A stretch of 64,000 nt of DNA from NCBI RefSeq assembly GCF_013761175.1, contig NZ_JACDUR010000003.1, positions 1,027,896-1,091,895 of the forward strand, in the 5' to 3' direction. The first letter of the stretch is position 1; each line of letters begins with the position of its first letter. This DNA comes from Nonomuraea soli. GTDB lineage: Bacteria; Actinomycetota; Actinomycetes; Streptosporangiales; Streptosporangiaceae. The notes beneath the pieces are model-generated. The model saw only the letters and a program-made list of their open reading frames with translations, searched no databases and had not been told where the DNA came from. Shown in pieces: positions 35,010 to 43,856 of the stretch. Made by a program: the position numbers and the translations under genes.

Positions 35010-35632
35010 GAGGCCGGCTCCAGGGCGAGGTGGACCGCGCCGCACGCCTCGGCGAGGTCGAGGGAGTGGGTGGCCATGACCACCGCGCCTCCCTCGCCGG
35101 CGTAGTCGCGCAGGAGCGCGGCCAGACGGGGGCGGAAGGCGGCGTCGAGCCCGCGTTCGGGTTCGTCGAGGAGCAGAACACGGCTGGGCCTGATGAGGGC
35201 CATCGCGAGGGACAGCCGCTGGCGTTGCCCCGTGGACAACGTCAGCGGGTGCCGTTCGTCCCGGCCTGCGAGGTCGACCGCCGACAGCGCGGCCTCAGCG
35301 GACATCCGTCCGCCCTGGTGGACGGAGAGGACCATGTCCAGGTGCTCGCGGACGCCGAGGCCGGGATACCAGGCGGGTTCGTCGGCGACGAACGCGACAT
35401 CGCGCCAGAAGGCGGCCGCGTCGGCCGGAGGGCCGTGGAGCACGTCGATCTCGCCGCCGGTCGGGGTCTGCAGACCGGCCAGGCAGCGGAGGAGCGTGGA
35501 CTTGCCGGCGCCGTTCTCGCCGGTGATGGCGATGATCTGGCCTGGGCGGGCTGACAGGGCGACGTCGTCGAGCACCCGGTGACCGGCCAGATCGACCCGG
35601 ACGTGGCGGACGGTGATGATCTCTGCCCTCAT
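35006..35632 (-). CDS. ABC transporter ATP-binding protein
   Basis: A 208-residue ATPase with Walker A GENGAGKST, a signature LSTGQRQRLSLAMALI (Thr in place of the second Gly region), Walker B VLLLDEPERGLDAA and switch MATHSLDLAEA. The arrangement is that of the small CcmA-like drug or lantibiotic exporter ATPases. It starts at ATG 35632 and is the first gene of the unit ATPase-permease-kinase-regulator, a pattern common for peptide-antibiotic sensing and detoxification. That role is inferred. Confidence 0.88.
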   Translation of the reverse strand: MRAEIITVRHVRVDLAGHRVLDDVALSARPGQIIAITGENGAGKSTLLRCLAGLQTPTGGEIDVLHGPPADAAAFWRDVAFVADEPAWYPGLGVREHLDMVLSVHQGGRMSAEAALSAVDLAGRDERHPLTLSTGQRQRLSLAMALIRPSRVLLLDEPERGLDAAFRPRLAALLRDYAGEGGAVVMATHSLDLAEACGAVHLALEPAS

Positions 35633-35761
35633 GGGCGGGGAGTCTATGCGCTGTTCCTCGGCGAGCGCCGACTGCTGCGCGTCGGCGCCGTGCGGGTGGC
35701 TGCCTTCTGTACGGCGTGGCGTTGCGGGCACCGTGGCGCTCTGTACGCGTATAACTACCCT

Positions 35762-36961
35762 GTGCCAAATGGAGTACAGAAGGTGGTCTGTGTCGGCGGC
35801 GGGCCCGCAGGCCTGTATTTCGCCATTCTGACGAAGCTGCGCGATCCCTCGTGTGACATATCCGTCTTCGAGCGCGATCCTGCGGGTTCGACGTACGGCT
35901 GGGGCGTCACCTACTGGGGCAGCCTCCTCGACCGGCTGCGCGAGAGCGACCCCGAATCGGCCCGCGCCATCGGTGAGGCGTCCGTGCGATGGCAGGACGG
36001 CAAGGCCCTCGTCGGCGGCCGCACCACCACCCACCGCGGCGACCCCGGTTTCGGCATCGGCCGCCACCGCCTGCTCGGCATCCTGGCCGACCGGGCGATC
36101 GCCCTCGGCGTGCGGGTGGAGTTCGAGCGGGAGATCGCCGGCGAGGCCCTGGACGCCGACCTGGTGGTGGCCGCCGACGGCGTGCACAGCCCGCTGCGCG
36201 GCCGCCACGACTTCGGCACCGAGGTCGCCACCGGGGGCAACACCTACATCTGGCTCGGCACCACCAAGGTCTTCGACGCCTTCACCTTCGCCTTCGTGGA
36301 GACCGAGCACGGCTGGATCTGGTGCTACGGCTACCGCTTCGACGACGAGCGCAGCACCTGCGTGATCGAGTGCGCGCCCACGACGTGGCGCGGCCTCGGT
36401 CTCGACCGCACCGACGAGGCGGCCAGCCTGGAGCTGCTGGAGAAGCTGTTCGCCGACCTGCTCGACGGGCACCGGCTCATCGGGCGCGGGCAGGGCGTCG
36501 CGCAATGGCTGCGCTTCCAGACCGTGACGAACCGCTCCTGGCACCACGGCAACCTCGTCCTGCTCGGCGACGCCGCGCACACCACGCACTACTCCATCGG
36601 CGCCGGGACCACCCTCGCGATCGAGGACGCCATCGCGCTGGCCGGCGCGCTCGAGCGCCACCCCGCCCTGGAGCCCGCGCTCGCGGCCTACACGCGGGAA
36701 CGCCAGGCCGCGCTGCTGCCGATCCAGAGCGCCGCCCGCTACAGCGCGCGGTTCTACGAGGATGTGCCGCGCTACCTGCGCCTGGAGCCCGCGCAGATGT
36801 TCGCGCTGCTCGGCCAGCGGCACTCCCCGCTGCTGCCGCACCTGCCGCCGAGGCTGTACTACCGGCTCGACCGGGCGGCCAGCCGGCTGGAGCCGCTGCG
36901 CAAGGTCAAACGCTGGGCCGGGCACCGGATCGCCGGGTCGCTGCAGTCGTTGTCGCGCTGA
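35762..36961 (+). CDS. FAD-dependent aromatic monooxygenase (VioD-like class A flavoprotein)
   Basis: A 399-residue protein. The Rossmann motif VGGGPAGLYFAIL is at the N-terminus and the second FAD motif LLGDAAHTTHYSIGAGTT is at about residue 275. STYGWGVTYWG and TYIWLGTTKVFDAFTF resemble the VioD/salicylyl-CoA hydroxylase branch of class A monooxygenases, so an indole or aryl substrate is plausible. The GTG at 35762 lacks a ribosome site. TATAAC at 35750-35755 lies 7 bp upstream, consistent with a leaderless mRNA. It stands alone beside the divergent ABC ATPase gene. The substrate is unknown. Confidence 0.85.
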   Translation: MPNGVQKVVCVGGGPAGLYFAILTKLRDPSCDISVFERDPAGSTYGWGVTYWGSLLDRLRESDPESARAIGEASVRWQDGKALVGGRTTTHRGDPGFGIGRHRLLGILADRAIALGVRVEFEREIAGEALDADLVVAADGVHSPLRGRHDFGTEVATGGNTYIWLGTTKVFDAFTFAFVETEHGWIWCYGYRFDDERSTCVIECAPTTWRGLGLDRTDEAASLELLEKLFADLLDGHRLIGRGQGVAQWLRFQTVTNRSWHHGNLVLLGDAAHTTHYSIGAGTTLAIEDAIALAGALERHPALEPALAAYTRERQAALLPIQSAARYSARFYEDVPRYLRLEPAQMFALLGQRHSPLLPHLPPRLYYRLDRAASRLEPLRKVKRWAGHRIAGSLQSLSR

Positions 36962-36997
36962 TGACGGAACGCACCCTGCCGTCGCCGATCAGCAGGG

Positions 36998-37819
36998 TCA
37001 CAGCCGGCCGCTGCCGTGGCCGAGCCGCTGCGCGCGGCTCGGCCGCATCAGCCATACGGCAGCGGCCAGCGTGAGCACCCAGCCGATCACCTCGATGAGC
37101 AGGTGATCCGTTGCGTTGGGGACCGATTGCAGCAGGTACACCCGGACGCTGTTGATCGCTCCGTGCGTCAGGACCGCGGGCCAGACACTCCCCGACTGCC
37201 AGCGAAGCGCGAGCAACAACGGCGCCCAGGGCAGCATGCCCGCGAAGTAGATCACGATGTCCCACGCCGGCCGATCACCGATGACGGCGAGGACCGGCAG
37301 GTGCCAGACGATCCAGACCAGACCGCTGACCAGGGCCAGCGGCCAGAACCCCCAAGACGCGGCACGCGTCGCCAGCCAGCCGCGCCAGCCGAATTCCTCG
37401 CCGATGGCGAAGACCGACTGCATGAGGAAGACCGGGACGATCCAGATGGCCGCGGTGAGGATCTGGTCAAGCGGGTTGAGCTGCCAGATCCCCGCCGCCA
37501 GCGCGATCGCGGTCTGGATCGCGGCGATCGCGGCGATGAGGCCGATCCCGATGCCGGCCCACCTGGGGGTGCCGCGCCACCCGGTGGCGAACGTCTCACG
37601 GAACGTTCCGGTGCGTCGGGCCAGCCACATGATGATCGCTGCGAGCATCGGGGTGAGCTGCAGGATCGGGGTGATCAGGTTGTTGAAGTCCGTCGGGACC
37701 AGACGGAAGACCATCGGAACGGACAGGGCGAAACACAGCAGGACGGCTATCGCGAAGAACCACGTGACCTCGGCGAGGGTTGATCCGGCATAGCGGGAGC
37801 CGGTGGGGGACGCGGTCAT
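36998..37819 (-). CDS. CPBP-family intramembrane metalloprotease
   Basis: A 273-residue protein with about eight hydrophobic helices and the ABI/CPBP motifs: EEFGWRG (paired Glu and Arg), WHLPV and a later HGAINS His. Bacterial members process or protect against peptides (several are bacteriocin immunity or maturation proteins) but many have unknown substrates. The ATG at 37819 has AAGAGG about five bases upstream; the longer frame runs through the promoter. Confidence 0.88.
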   Translation of the reverse strand: MTASPTGSRYAGSTLAEVTWFFAIAVLLCFALSVPMVFRLVPTDFNNLITPILQLTPMLAAIIMWLARRTGTFRETFATGWRGTPRWAGIGIGLIAAIAAIQTAIALAAGIWQLNPLDQILTAAIWIVPVFLMQSVFAIGEEFGWRGWLATRAASWGFWPLALVSGLVWIVWHLPVLAVIGDRPAWDIVIYFAGMLPWAPLLLALRWQSGSVWPAVLTHGAINSVRVYLLQSVPNATDHLLIEVIGWVLTLAAAVWLMRPSRAQRLGHGSGRL

Positions 37820-38125
37820 GATGACCTCTTCCGTACGGGCGCGCAGATCCGGCTCGGGGAGCGTTCGGTGACCTTGGAGTGGCGCGGATCGGTGCGGCGC
37901 CGCGTGCCGTACGTGGAGTGGCGGTCGTTGCGGGGCTGCCCAGCCGGCCGGCACGACGACGCCGAGAAGGATGAGACGTGGGAGAAGAAGCGCACTCCCA
38001 GAAGCTAGGCCGCACGGAATCGGTCCTGCCTCACCCGAAGGGGTGAACTCGCTCCCGCCCGTCAGGATGGGCCCGAGCTTCATGGAGTCGCCGGCGACGG
38101 CCGACAGCGAGGCCGCGAGGCTTGG
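37820..38125. other. 306-bp intergenic region
   Basis: No credible coding sequence; open frames here lack ribosome sites and family matches. It must hold the promoter of the CPBP gene. One perfect inverted repeat, TCACCC-GAAG-GGGTGA, lies at 38031-38046 and could be an operator or a weak terminator for the ArsR-type gene. Confidence 0.5.
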
Positions 38126-38416
38126 TCAGAGCTGCGGCTCCTCCGGCCGGGCGTACTTCGTGGACCACGTGGCGATCTCGGCAAGCGGAGAAGGCACGAG
38201 GGTGTAGATGCGACGACCGGCATGCTCCGTGTAGCTCACCAGAGCGGCCCGGCGCAGGATCCCCAGGTGTTCAGAGACGGTCGACTGGCAGGTGGTGAAG
38301 CTGCTGGCGAGCTCCCCGGCCGTGCGCGGCTGTTCGGAGAGCAGTTCGATGATCTTCCGCCGGGTGGGATCGGCGATCGCTCGAAACGGATCCCCATCAG
38401 CCTGTGGTCGCCCCAT
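38126..38416 (-). CDS. ArsR-family transcriptional regulator
   Basis: A 96-residue winged-helix protein: DPFRAIADPTRRKIIELLSEQPRTAGELASSF, then the recognition helix TCQSTVSEHLGILRRAALV and the wing HAGRRIYTLVP. There is no Cys-rich metal site in helix alpha3 (ELASSF), so it belongs to the non-metal ArsR branch often paired with glyoxalase-fold or SRPBCC genes. It is divergent from the VOC gene, with a palindrome between. Confidence 0.9.
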   Translation of the reverse strand: MGRPQADGDPFRAIADPTRRKIIELLSEQPRTAGELASSFTTCQSTVSEHLGILRRAALVSYTEHAGRRIYTLVPSPLAEIATWSTKYARPEEPQL

Positions 38417-38431
38417 GGCTCGATGATAGGG

Positions 38432-38449
38432 TATCGGCGAAACCCGATA
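38432..38449. promoter_or_regulatory. Likely ArsR operator
   Basis: TATCGG-CGAAAC-CCGATA is a perfect 6-bp-arm inverted repeat in the 44-bp gap between the divergent arsR-type and VOC genes, overlapping both promoter regions. Confidence 0.6.
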
Positions 38450-38460
38450 GGAGGCGCGTC

Positions 38461-38826
38461 ATGCAGTTCATCTCCGTCGTGTCGGTGCCGGTCAGCGACC
38501 AGGTCCGAGCCAGGGACTTCTACCTCGACAAGCTCGGCTTCCGCCTCCTCGCCGAGTCCACGTTCGGCGATGAGCTGCGCTGGATTCAGGTCGGCATCCC
38601 CGGCGCCCAGACCAGCCTGACCCTTGTGAACTGGTTCGATGAGATGCCGCCAGGGTCGCTGCGCGGGCTGGTCATCGATTGCGAAGATCTCGAGAAGGAG
38701 TACCAGGCTCTCACCGAGCGCGGCGTCACGTTCCTCGGCCCCCCGAGCCGGCAACCCGGCGGCCTTTTCGCCATCCTCAGCGACCCCGATGGCAACCTCA
38801 TCAGCCTCCGCCAGACCGGCAGCTGA
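38461..38826 (+). CDS. VOC-superfamily (glyoxalase/bleomycin-resistance fold) protein
   Basis: A 121-residue protein made of two beta-alpha-beta-beta-beta units: VVSVPVSDQVRARDFYLDKLGF at the start and SDPDGNLISLRQ at the end, with Glu in the DLEKEYQALTERGV helix region. The ATG at 38461 follows AGGAGG. The usual metal-binding first His is replaced (VVSVPVSD), so it may not be a metalloenzyme. The adjacent ArsR-type regulator probably controls it. Confidence 0.88.
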   Translation: MQFISVVSVPVSDQVRARDFYLDKLGFRLLAESTFGDELRWIQVGIPGAQTSLTLVNWFDEMPPGSLRGLVIDCEDLEKEYQALTERGVTFLGPPSRQPGGLFAILSDPDGNLISLRQTGS

Positions 38827-38986
38827 CCGCCGACGGCCTGGAACAGGCAATTCCCTGACCGGCGGGACGCGGCAGGAAGACCGGGGTGTGAAGACCGGGC
38901 CGGGGCCGGAGGGCAGCCAGGCGTCGATCGAGGAGGTCGGCGACGGCATGCGGCAGGGGCGGCCCTGGATCGTGGGCGGCTCAATG

Positions 38987-40012
38987 TCACCAATGGGCAG
39001 CGCTGGCAGAGTCCCGGGCCGATACCGCGGCCATCCCGCTCAAAGAGGCCCCGAGAGCAGTGGTCGTGTACAGCACGCTCCGGCCGGATCGTTCGCGAGT
39101 CACCAGCCCGCTCTCGCGCAATACGCGGAGGTGCTGTGAGATCGCGCTGGGCGTGATCCCGAGCGCCCGCGCCAAGTCCGTCGTCGTTGCGGGCGACCTC
39201 AGTGCCTCCAGCAGTTCGGCCCGTGCCCGGCCCAGCAGCCGGGCCGTACTGTTTGCGCGCTCCTGCGTCCCGGCCGTCCACAGAGTCCCGACGCCCCGTG
39301 CCGGATAACGCACCGTGGTCTGCGTGGACGTCCTCTTCTTGATCAACACGTACGGCGAGCCCAGAACGACCGGCATCAGGACCAGCCCACCCGGGCCGAG
39401 TTCCACGACGCTCTCGGCTCGCCGGCGCGTTTCACTCAGCTTCATCCGGCCGCCATTCCAGCGCAGATCCGGATGCAGGTTGGTGAACAGCTTCTCGACA
39501 CCGCCGGCCGCCATCTGCTTGGCGCGATAGACGACATCCGTTTCGAGGACGGCACGGATCCGTGGCCAGTGCGGTGCGATGAGCCGGTCGTGTGCCGCGC
39601 GCAGTTCCGCCGCGATCGCACGTAAGCCCGCCACCGGCCCTTCGGCGAGCTCGGCGGCGGCAGCGGGGAGTTCGTCACCGAACACGCGCCGGAGGCTGAT
39701 CCGGACTTGAGCAGGGGAGGTCCTTTGCAACGCCGCCAGGTCGTCGTCGATGGATCCCCCGGAGCCGGGCGGGGCGGGGACGAGGAAGCCTGGCCAGCTC
39801 GGCCGTTCGTTCACGATCAGCGGCCACGTATGCGTGAGGTCGAGTGGATGCCTTGCGAGCTCGTTCGTCGCCCATCGCAGCCACCGCAGGTTGAGCGGGT
39901 TGCGATCGAGGCCGCCCAACTGCTGCAGGCCGGAGACGGTCTCCGACAAGGGCGAGATCGCGAACCGGGTCGCCGCCAGCTCCGCAATGCCGAGATCGAT
40001 CGTCAGAGCCAT
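38987..40012 (-). CDS. ArsR-type winged-helix regulator with large N-terminal domain
   Basis: A 341-residue protein. The first ~240 residues are an uncharacterised domain (DUF5937-like; LAATRFAISPLSETVSGLQQL at the start) and the C-terminus is an ArsR-type helix-turn-helix (LRSPATTTDLARALGITPSAISQHLRVLRESGLVTRERSGRSVLY). This layout is common in actinobacterial regulators next to MFS genes. It is divergent from the MFS gene, 66 bp away. The ATG at 40012 fits the family N-terminus. Confidence 0.87.
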   Translation of the reverse strand: MALTIDLGIAELAATRFAISPLSETVSGLQQLGGLDRNPLNLRWLRWATNELARHPLDLTHTWPLIVNERPSWPGFLVPAPPGSGGSIDDDLAALQRTSPAQVRISLRRVFGDELPAAAAELAEGPVAGLRAIAAELRAAHDRLIAPHWPRIRAVLETDVVYRAKQMAAGGVEKLFTNLHPDLRWNGGRMKLSETRRRAESVVELGPGGLVLMPVVLGSPYVLIKKRTSTQTTVRYPARGVGTLWTAGTQERANSTARLLGRARAELLEALRSPATTTDLARALGITPSAISQHLRVLRESGLVTRERSGRSVLYTTTALGASLSGMAAVSARDSASAAHW

Positions 40013-40078
40013 GGATCGATTATGTAGCCCCCGCCTAAAAGCTGTCGTGACGGGCGTTGGGCGCCAGAAGATCCCGGC

Positions 40079-41287
40079 ATGACGCAGAGCGAGCCTGAGC
40101 CGCGTTTGTCCGCGGACTACTGGCGGATGTGGTGGGCGACAGGCGTCAACAGCGTCGGCGACGGGGCGTTCGCCGCCGCTGTTCCCTTGCTGGCCATCAT
40201 GGTCACTCAAGACCCGCGGCTCATCGCGGTCGTGTCCGCGGCGACGTACCTCCCCTGGCTGCTGCTGTCCCTGCCAGTCGGTGCGATCGTCGACCGGTAT
40301 GACCGCGTCGTCCTCATGTGGCGCGCCCAGGGGCTTGCGGCCCTGATCGTCGCTGCCCTCGCGGGCTTCGTCGCACTCGATCGGATCGGTATCCCGGCGC
40401 TCGCGCTCACCGCCTTCGCCCTGGGAGCGTGCGCGGTCGTCTTCGCCAACGCGGCGCAGGCGGCGCTGCCGGATATCGTCGCCGTCCCGCTGTTGCCCAA
40501 GGCGAACGGTCACCAGCAGGCGATCACCACGGTCGGCCTGCAATTCGCGGGACCACCAGCCGGCAGCCTGCTCTTCGCGGTCGCCGCGGCGCTGCCGTTC
40601 GGTCTGAACGCCGCCTCGTTCGCTCTGTCCGCCGCGCTACTGGCGACGCTGCCTCGACGAGGACATGTGCGGGACGGCCACCAGCCGATGCGTACGGCGA
40701 TCGCGGACGGCCTGCGCTGGCTGGTCCGTCACCGGCTACTGCGCACCCTCGCGGTTCTGCTCGGCGTCAACACCTTCTGCTTCCAACTCGGCAACGCCAC
40801 CCTGATCCTGCTGGCGACCCACACGCTGCGCCTGGACACGCGTGGTTACGGGCTCCTGCTCGCCGGCGCCGCTGTCGGCAGTCTGCTCGGTGGGCTGGTC
40901 GGCGCGCGTCTCGTCAAGAGCCAGGGGGAGTTGCGCCCGCTCGTCGCCGCGCTTGTCACGAACGCCCTCGTCTTCGTCGGGATCGGGCTGAGCCCGAACG
41001 TGACCATGCTCGGCGCACTCTTGGCTGTCAACGGCTTCGTCACCACGCTGTGGAGCATCGTGACCGTCGGGCTCCGGCAGCGGATCGTGCCATCCGACCT
41101 GCTCGGCCGGGTGAACAGCGCTTACAGGATGCTCGGCTGGGGGCTGATTCCGCTCGGGGCGCTGGCCGGGGGGCTGGTGGCGCACGTATTCGGCTTGCGG
41201 GCGCCGTACCCGGTGGCGGGGATATTGCGAGCGGTCGCCTTGCTGGTGGCGCTGCCCGTGCTGATCCGCACAATGGGTCCGTCATAA
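40079..41287 (+). CDS. MFS transporter (12-helix, EntS/MefA-like)
   Basis: A 402-residue membrane protein. The N-terminal YWRMWWATGVNSVGDGAFAAAVPLLA, the motif-A-like GAIVDRYDRVVLMWRAQ loop and the central ALLATLPRRGHVRD linker match the MefA/EntS group of MFS exporters. The ATG at 40079 begins just before helix 1. The divergent ArsR-type regulator probably represses it. Exported compound unknown. Confidence 0.9.
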   Translation: MTQSEPEPRLSADYWRMWWATGVNSVGDGAFAAAVPLLAIMVTQDPRLIAVVSAATYLPWLLLSLPVGAIVDRYDRVVLMWRAQGLAALIVAALAGFVALDRIGIPALALTAFALGACAVVFANAAQAALPDIVAVPLLPKANGHQQAITTVGLQFAGPPAGSLLFAVAAALPFGLNAASFALSAALLATLPRRGHVRDGHQPMRTAIADGLRWLVRHRLLRTLAVLLGVNTFCFQLGNATLILLATHTLRLDTRGYGLLLAGAAVGSLLGGLVGARLVKSQGELRPLVAALVTNALVFVGIGLSPNVTMLGALLAVNGFVTTLWSIVTVGLRQRIVPSDLLGRVNSAYRMLGWGLIPLGALAGGLVAHVFGLRAPYPVAGILRAVALLVALPVLIRTMGPS

Positions 41288-41327
41288 GACCAGCCGCTGG
41301 TGCTGGGGGCTCGCAGGCCCCTCCTGA

Positions 41328-41717
41328 TCAACCGCGTCTTTCCGTCCAGGGGTGCTGACGTGCCAAGGTCGGAAGGTCCTCCATGTAAGAGACCGCCCGG
41401 CGAAGGAGTGGAATGGCCACCGATCCGCCTCCCACAAGCGCGACCTGCAGCGCCTCAAGCACCTGTTCGCGGGCGACTCGCTCCTCGTCGCATCGCTCCA
41501 GGTGGTAATAGACGCACTCCTCGCAGTCTTTCATCACGGATATCACGAGGCCGAGCAGTTCCTTGACCGAGGCGGGCAGGGCGCCGGGCGCGTAGGCTGC
41601 GCCGTCCAAGGAGAAGAAGGATTCGAAAAGCGCCCCGCTGCTTCGTAGGAGTTCGTTTCCCTCGGCTCTGGCCGCGCGGAAAGCTTCTGGAGAAGGCGTC
41701 ACAGTCATGGGGGGCAT
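41328..41717 (-). CDS. Carboxymuconolactone decarboxylase/AhpD-like protein
   Basis: A 129-residue all-helical protein with the AhpD-type redox motif DCEECVYYHLERC (CxxC followed by His) and LPASVKELLGLVISV before it. Such proteins are peroxidase-like or decarboxylases. The CxxC-x3-H pattern favours alkylhydroperoxidase activity. ATG codons at 41717 and 41708 are both possible; neither has a strong ribosome site. Confidence 0.85.
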   Translation of the reverse strand: MPPMTVTPSPEAFRAARAEGNELLRSSGALFESFFSLDGAAYAPGALPASVKELLGLVISVMKDCEECVYYHLERCDEERVAREQVLEALQVALVGGGSVAIPLLRRAVSYMEDLPTLARQHPWTERRG

Positions 41718-41767
41718 TCTGCTCTGCCGATAAGGTCCATCTCCAACGATGATTTCTGCACCGGTTA

Positions 41768-42148
41768 TCAGGGTTGCTTATTCCGATGCCGGGCCTGTTC
41801 GATCTCGTTGATGTGGTCTTCCGTCCACCGGCGGAGCGCGGTGATGGGTTCGGCGAGACTGCGCCCGAGCGGGGTGAGGTCGTAGTCCACCCGGGGTGGG
41901 ATGGTGGGGTGGACGGTGCGCGTGATGAAGCCGTCGCCTTCGAGGCTGCGCAGGGTCTGGGTGAGCATCTTCTGTGAGACGCCCTCGATGCGTCGGCTCA
42001 GGTCGGTGTAGCGCATGGTGCCTTCGAGGAGGGCATCCACGACGAGGATGGTCCATTTGCCTGCGATGTGATCCAGCACCTGGCGGGTCGGGCACTTCGC
42101 CGAGAAGGCGTCGGCCGGTAGTCCGGACGACTCCACGATGGTTTCCAT
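41768..42148 (-). CDS. HxlR-family transcriptional regulator
   Basis: A 126-residue winged-helix protein: CPTRQVLDHIAGKWTILVVDALLEGTMRYTDLSRRIEGVSQKMLTQTLRSLEGDGFI and a PRVDYDLTPLGRSL wing. The Cys before PTRQVLD is conserved in redox- or quinone-sensing HxlR proteins (YodB/HypR type). The ATG at 42148 is preferred over a GTG at 42166 that lies inside the palindrome. It is divergent from a nitroreductase, a typical target. Confidence 0.9.
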   Translation of the reverse strand: METIVESSGLPADAFSAKCPTRQVLDHIAGKWTILVVDALLEGTMRYTDLSRRIEGVSQKMLTQTLRSLEGDGFITRTVHPTIPPRVDYDLTPLGRSLAEPITALRRWTEDHINEIEQARHRNKQP

Positions 42149-42162
42149 GGAGGGAGAGTAAC

Positions 42163-42176
42163 GCACTAAATAGTGC
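42163..42176. promoter_or_regulatory. Likely HxlR operator
   Basis: GCACTA-AA-TAGTGC is a perfect inverted repeat in the hxlR/nitroreductase gap. A second perfect repeat, GGAGAGT-C-ACTCTCC, lies at 42189-42203. Either could be the regulator's site. Confidence 0.6.
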
Positions 42177-42216
42177 CTTCTTTCGAATGGAGAGTCACTC
42201 TCCGATAGTTAGTGGC

Positions 42217-42867
42217 ATGACGCCTCACATCATGTCTGTCGCCGAAGCCATCCGCACCCGCCGCACCGTCCGTCACTACCGTCCCGATGCGATCCCCGTG
42301 GGCACGCTCGACGCGCTCCTCGCTCTTGCCATCGAGGCGCCCACCAGCTGGAACCTCCAGGACCGGTCCATCGTCGCCGTCACCAGTGACGAAGGGCGTG
42401 CGAATCTGGCGTGGGCCACCGGTGGTCAGCCGCAGCCGCAGGAGGCGCCGCTCATGCTGGTCTTCGTCGCCGAGCCGCTGTCCTGGCGCGAGGATCGCAG
42501 CGACGTGTATGAGCAGGCTCGCCGCAATGGAGCGTGGAACGACGAGTTCATCGCGATGTTCTCCGCGGCGTCGCAAGCCTTCCAGGCGGATCTTGAGGAG
42601 CGTGGCCTGTTGCGGGAGTACGCGGTCAAGGATGCGATGATCGCGGCCACCTACGTGATGCTCGCCGCCATGGAGATGGGGCTTGCCACTTCGCCGATGA
42701 ACGGCTGGGACGAGGTCAAGGTGAAGAAGGCGATCGGCATCGAGGGCCGGAACGACCTGGCCATCGCGCTGCTGATGTCCGTCGGGTATCCGGCGGAGGA
42801 GCGTCGCCACCCCGGCCGCCGGGCTCAGGAACGCAACGTGTTCCGTGAGCTGTACGGGCGCCCGTGA
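42217..42867 (+). CDS. Nitroreductase-family FMN oxidoreductase
   Basis: A 216-residue protein with the N-terminal VAEAIRTRRTVRHYRPDAIP, the APTSWNLQDRSIVAV substrate/FMN region and a C-terminal LLMSVGYPAEERRHPGR that binds the FMN phosphate. It should reduce nitro-aromatics or quinones with NAD(P)H. Starts at 42187 or 42232 are also in frame; 42217 is chosen as closest to the usual length. Divergent HxlR-type control fits quinone or electrophile response. Confidence 0.88.
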   Translation: MTPHIMSVAEAIRTRRTVRHYRPDAIPVGTLDALLALAIEAPTSWNLQDRSIVAVTSDEGRANLAWATGGQPQPQEAPLMLVFVAEPLSWREDRSDVYEQARRNGAWNDEFIAMFSAASQAFQADLEERGLLREYAVKDAMIAATYVMLAAMEMGLATSPMNGWDEVKVKKAIGIEGRNDLAIALLMSVGYPAEERRHPGRRAQERNVFRELYGRP

Positions 42868-42887
42868 AGGCCGCTGCTCCTGAGACC

Positions 42888-43736
42888 TTAGACGTCGCCC
42901 AGGAGCCAGCGCAGCATCGCGGGTGTGGCGGCGAAATGTCCGGCGTGACCGGCGTCGTCTGCCTCGATGAGCGTGGCGGACGGGATGTGGGCGGCCAGCC
43001 AGCGTCCGTGCGTCGCCGGGACGACCGTGTCCAGGGAGCCGTGCCAGATCCGCACCGGCACGCCGATCGTCGCAGGGTCGAACCCCCACGGCAGGCCGTA
43101 CAGGGCGAACTCGTCGTCGATCCACCCCTCCTTGCCTGGCCGTACGGCTTCCGCGAAAGCCGTACGGAGCATGGCCTGGACTTCGGGCTGGGCCAGGACG
43201 GCCTGCTCGGCGGGCGGCAGCAGCGCGGCGGGGCTCTGGCTCTCCTCGTCCTCGGCGAACAGCTTGACCAGGGCGTCCCTGCCGATCAGCGCCGCGTCGG
43301 AGGAGCGGCGGTTGCTCTCCATCATGCCGGCCGTCCAGTCCAGCCCCTGCGCGTCGCAGGGCGCCAGGCTCGCCAGTGACGCGGCGCGCGTGACGCGGCC
43401 GGGGTGACGGGCGGCGAAGGCGAGCGCGTGCGGCCCGCCTCCTGACACGCCGAAAATGGGGAAGCGGTCGAGGCCGAGGGCATCGGCGATCGTGCGGATG
43501 TCGTCGGCGGCGTCCACCACCCGGCGTCCGCGGTGCGGCGTGGAGTGGCCGAAGCCGGGCCGGTCGTAGGTGATCAGCCGGATGCCCAGGTCGGTGAACA
43601 GCTCGGGGTACGGGTAGCGGGCGAGGCGGCTCATGGGTGTGCCGTGGGTGTACACGACGGGGTTGCCATCGGGCTCGCCCCACTCCTCGACGGCCAGGGT
43701 GCGGCCGTCGGCCGCCTTCACCTCACGCACGCTCAA
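42888..43736 (-). CDS. Alpha/beta-hydrolase
   Basis: A 282-residue protein. The oxyanion region is VYTHGTPMSR, the nucleophile elbow GVSGGGPHAL (Ser at about residue 98), an acidic residue lies in IWHGSLDTVVP and the His in DAGHAGHF. It belongs to the large esterase/haloalkane-dehalogenase-like group; the substrate is not predictable. It is divergent from an AraC-type regulator across 120 bp. Confidence 0.88.
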   Translation of the reverse strand: MSVREVKAADGRTLAVEEWGEPDGNPVVYTHGTPMSRLARYPYPELFTDLGIRLITYDRPGFGHSTPHRGRRVVDAADDIRTIADALGLDRFPIFGVSGGGPHALAFAARHPGRVTRAASLASLAPCDAQGLDWTAGMMESNRRSSDAALIGRDALVKLFAEDEESQSPAALLPPAEQAVLAQPEVQAMLRTAFAEAVRPGKEGWIDDEFALYGLPWGFDPATIGVPVRIWHGSLDTVVPATHGRWLAAHIPSATLIEADDAGHAGHFAATPAMLRWLLGDV

Positions 43737-43856
43737 GCTCCTTCACACATGCCGCGGATTCTGGTTTCACCTACGCTATTCGGCCCTTGAAGGGAGGATG
43801 CGGTCGGATCGTGCCATAAAGCGGACGAAAGGTGCCATTCGCGTAGGCTCGCGGGT

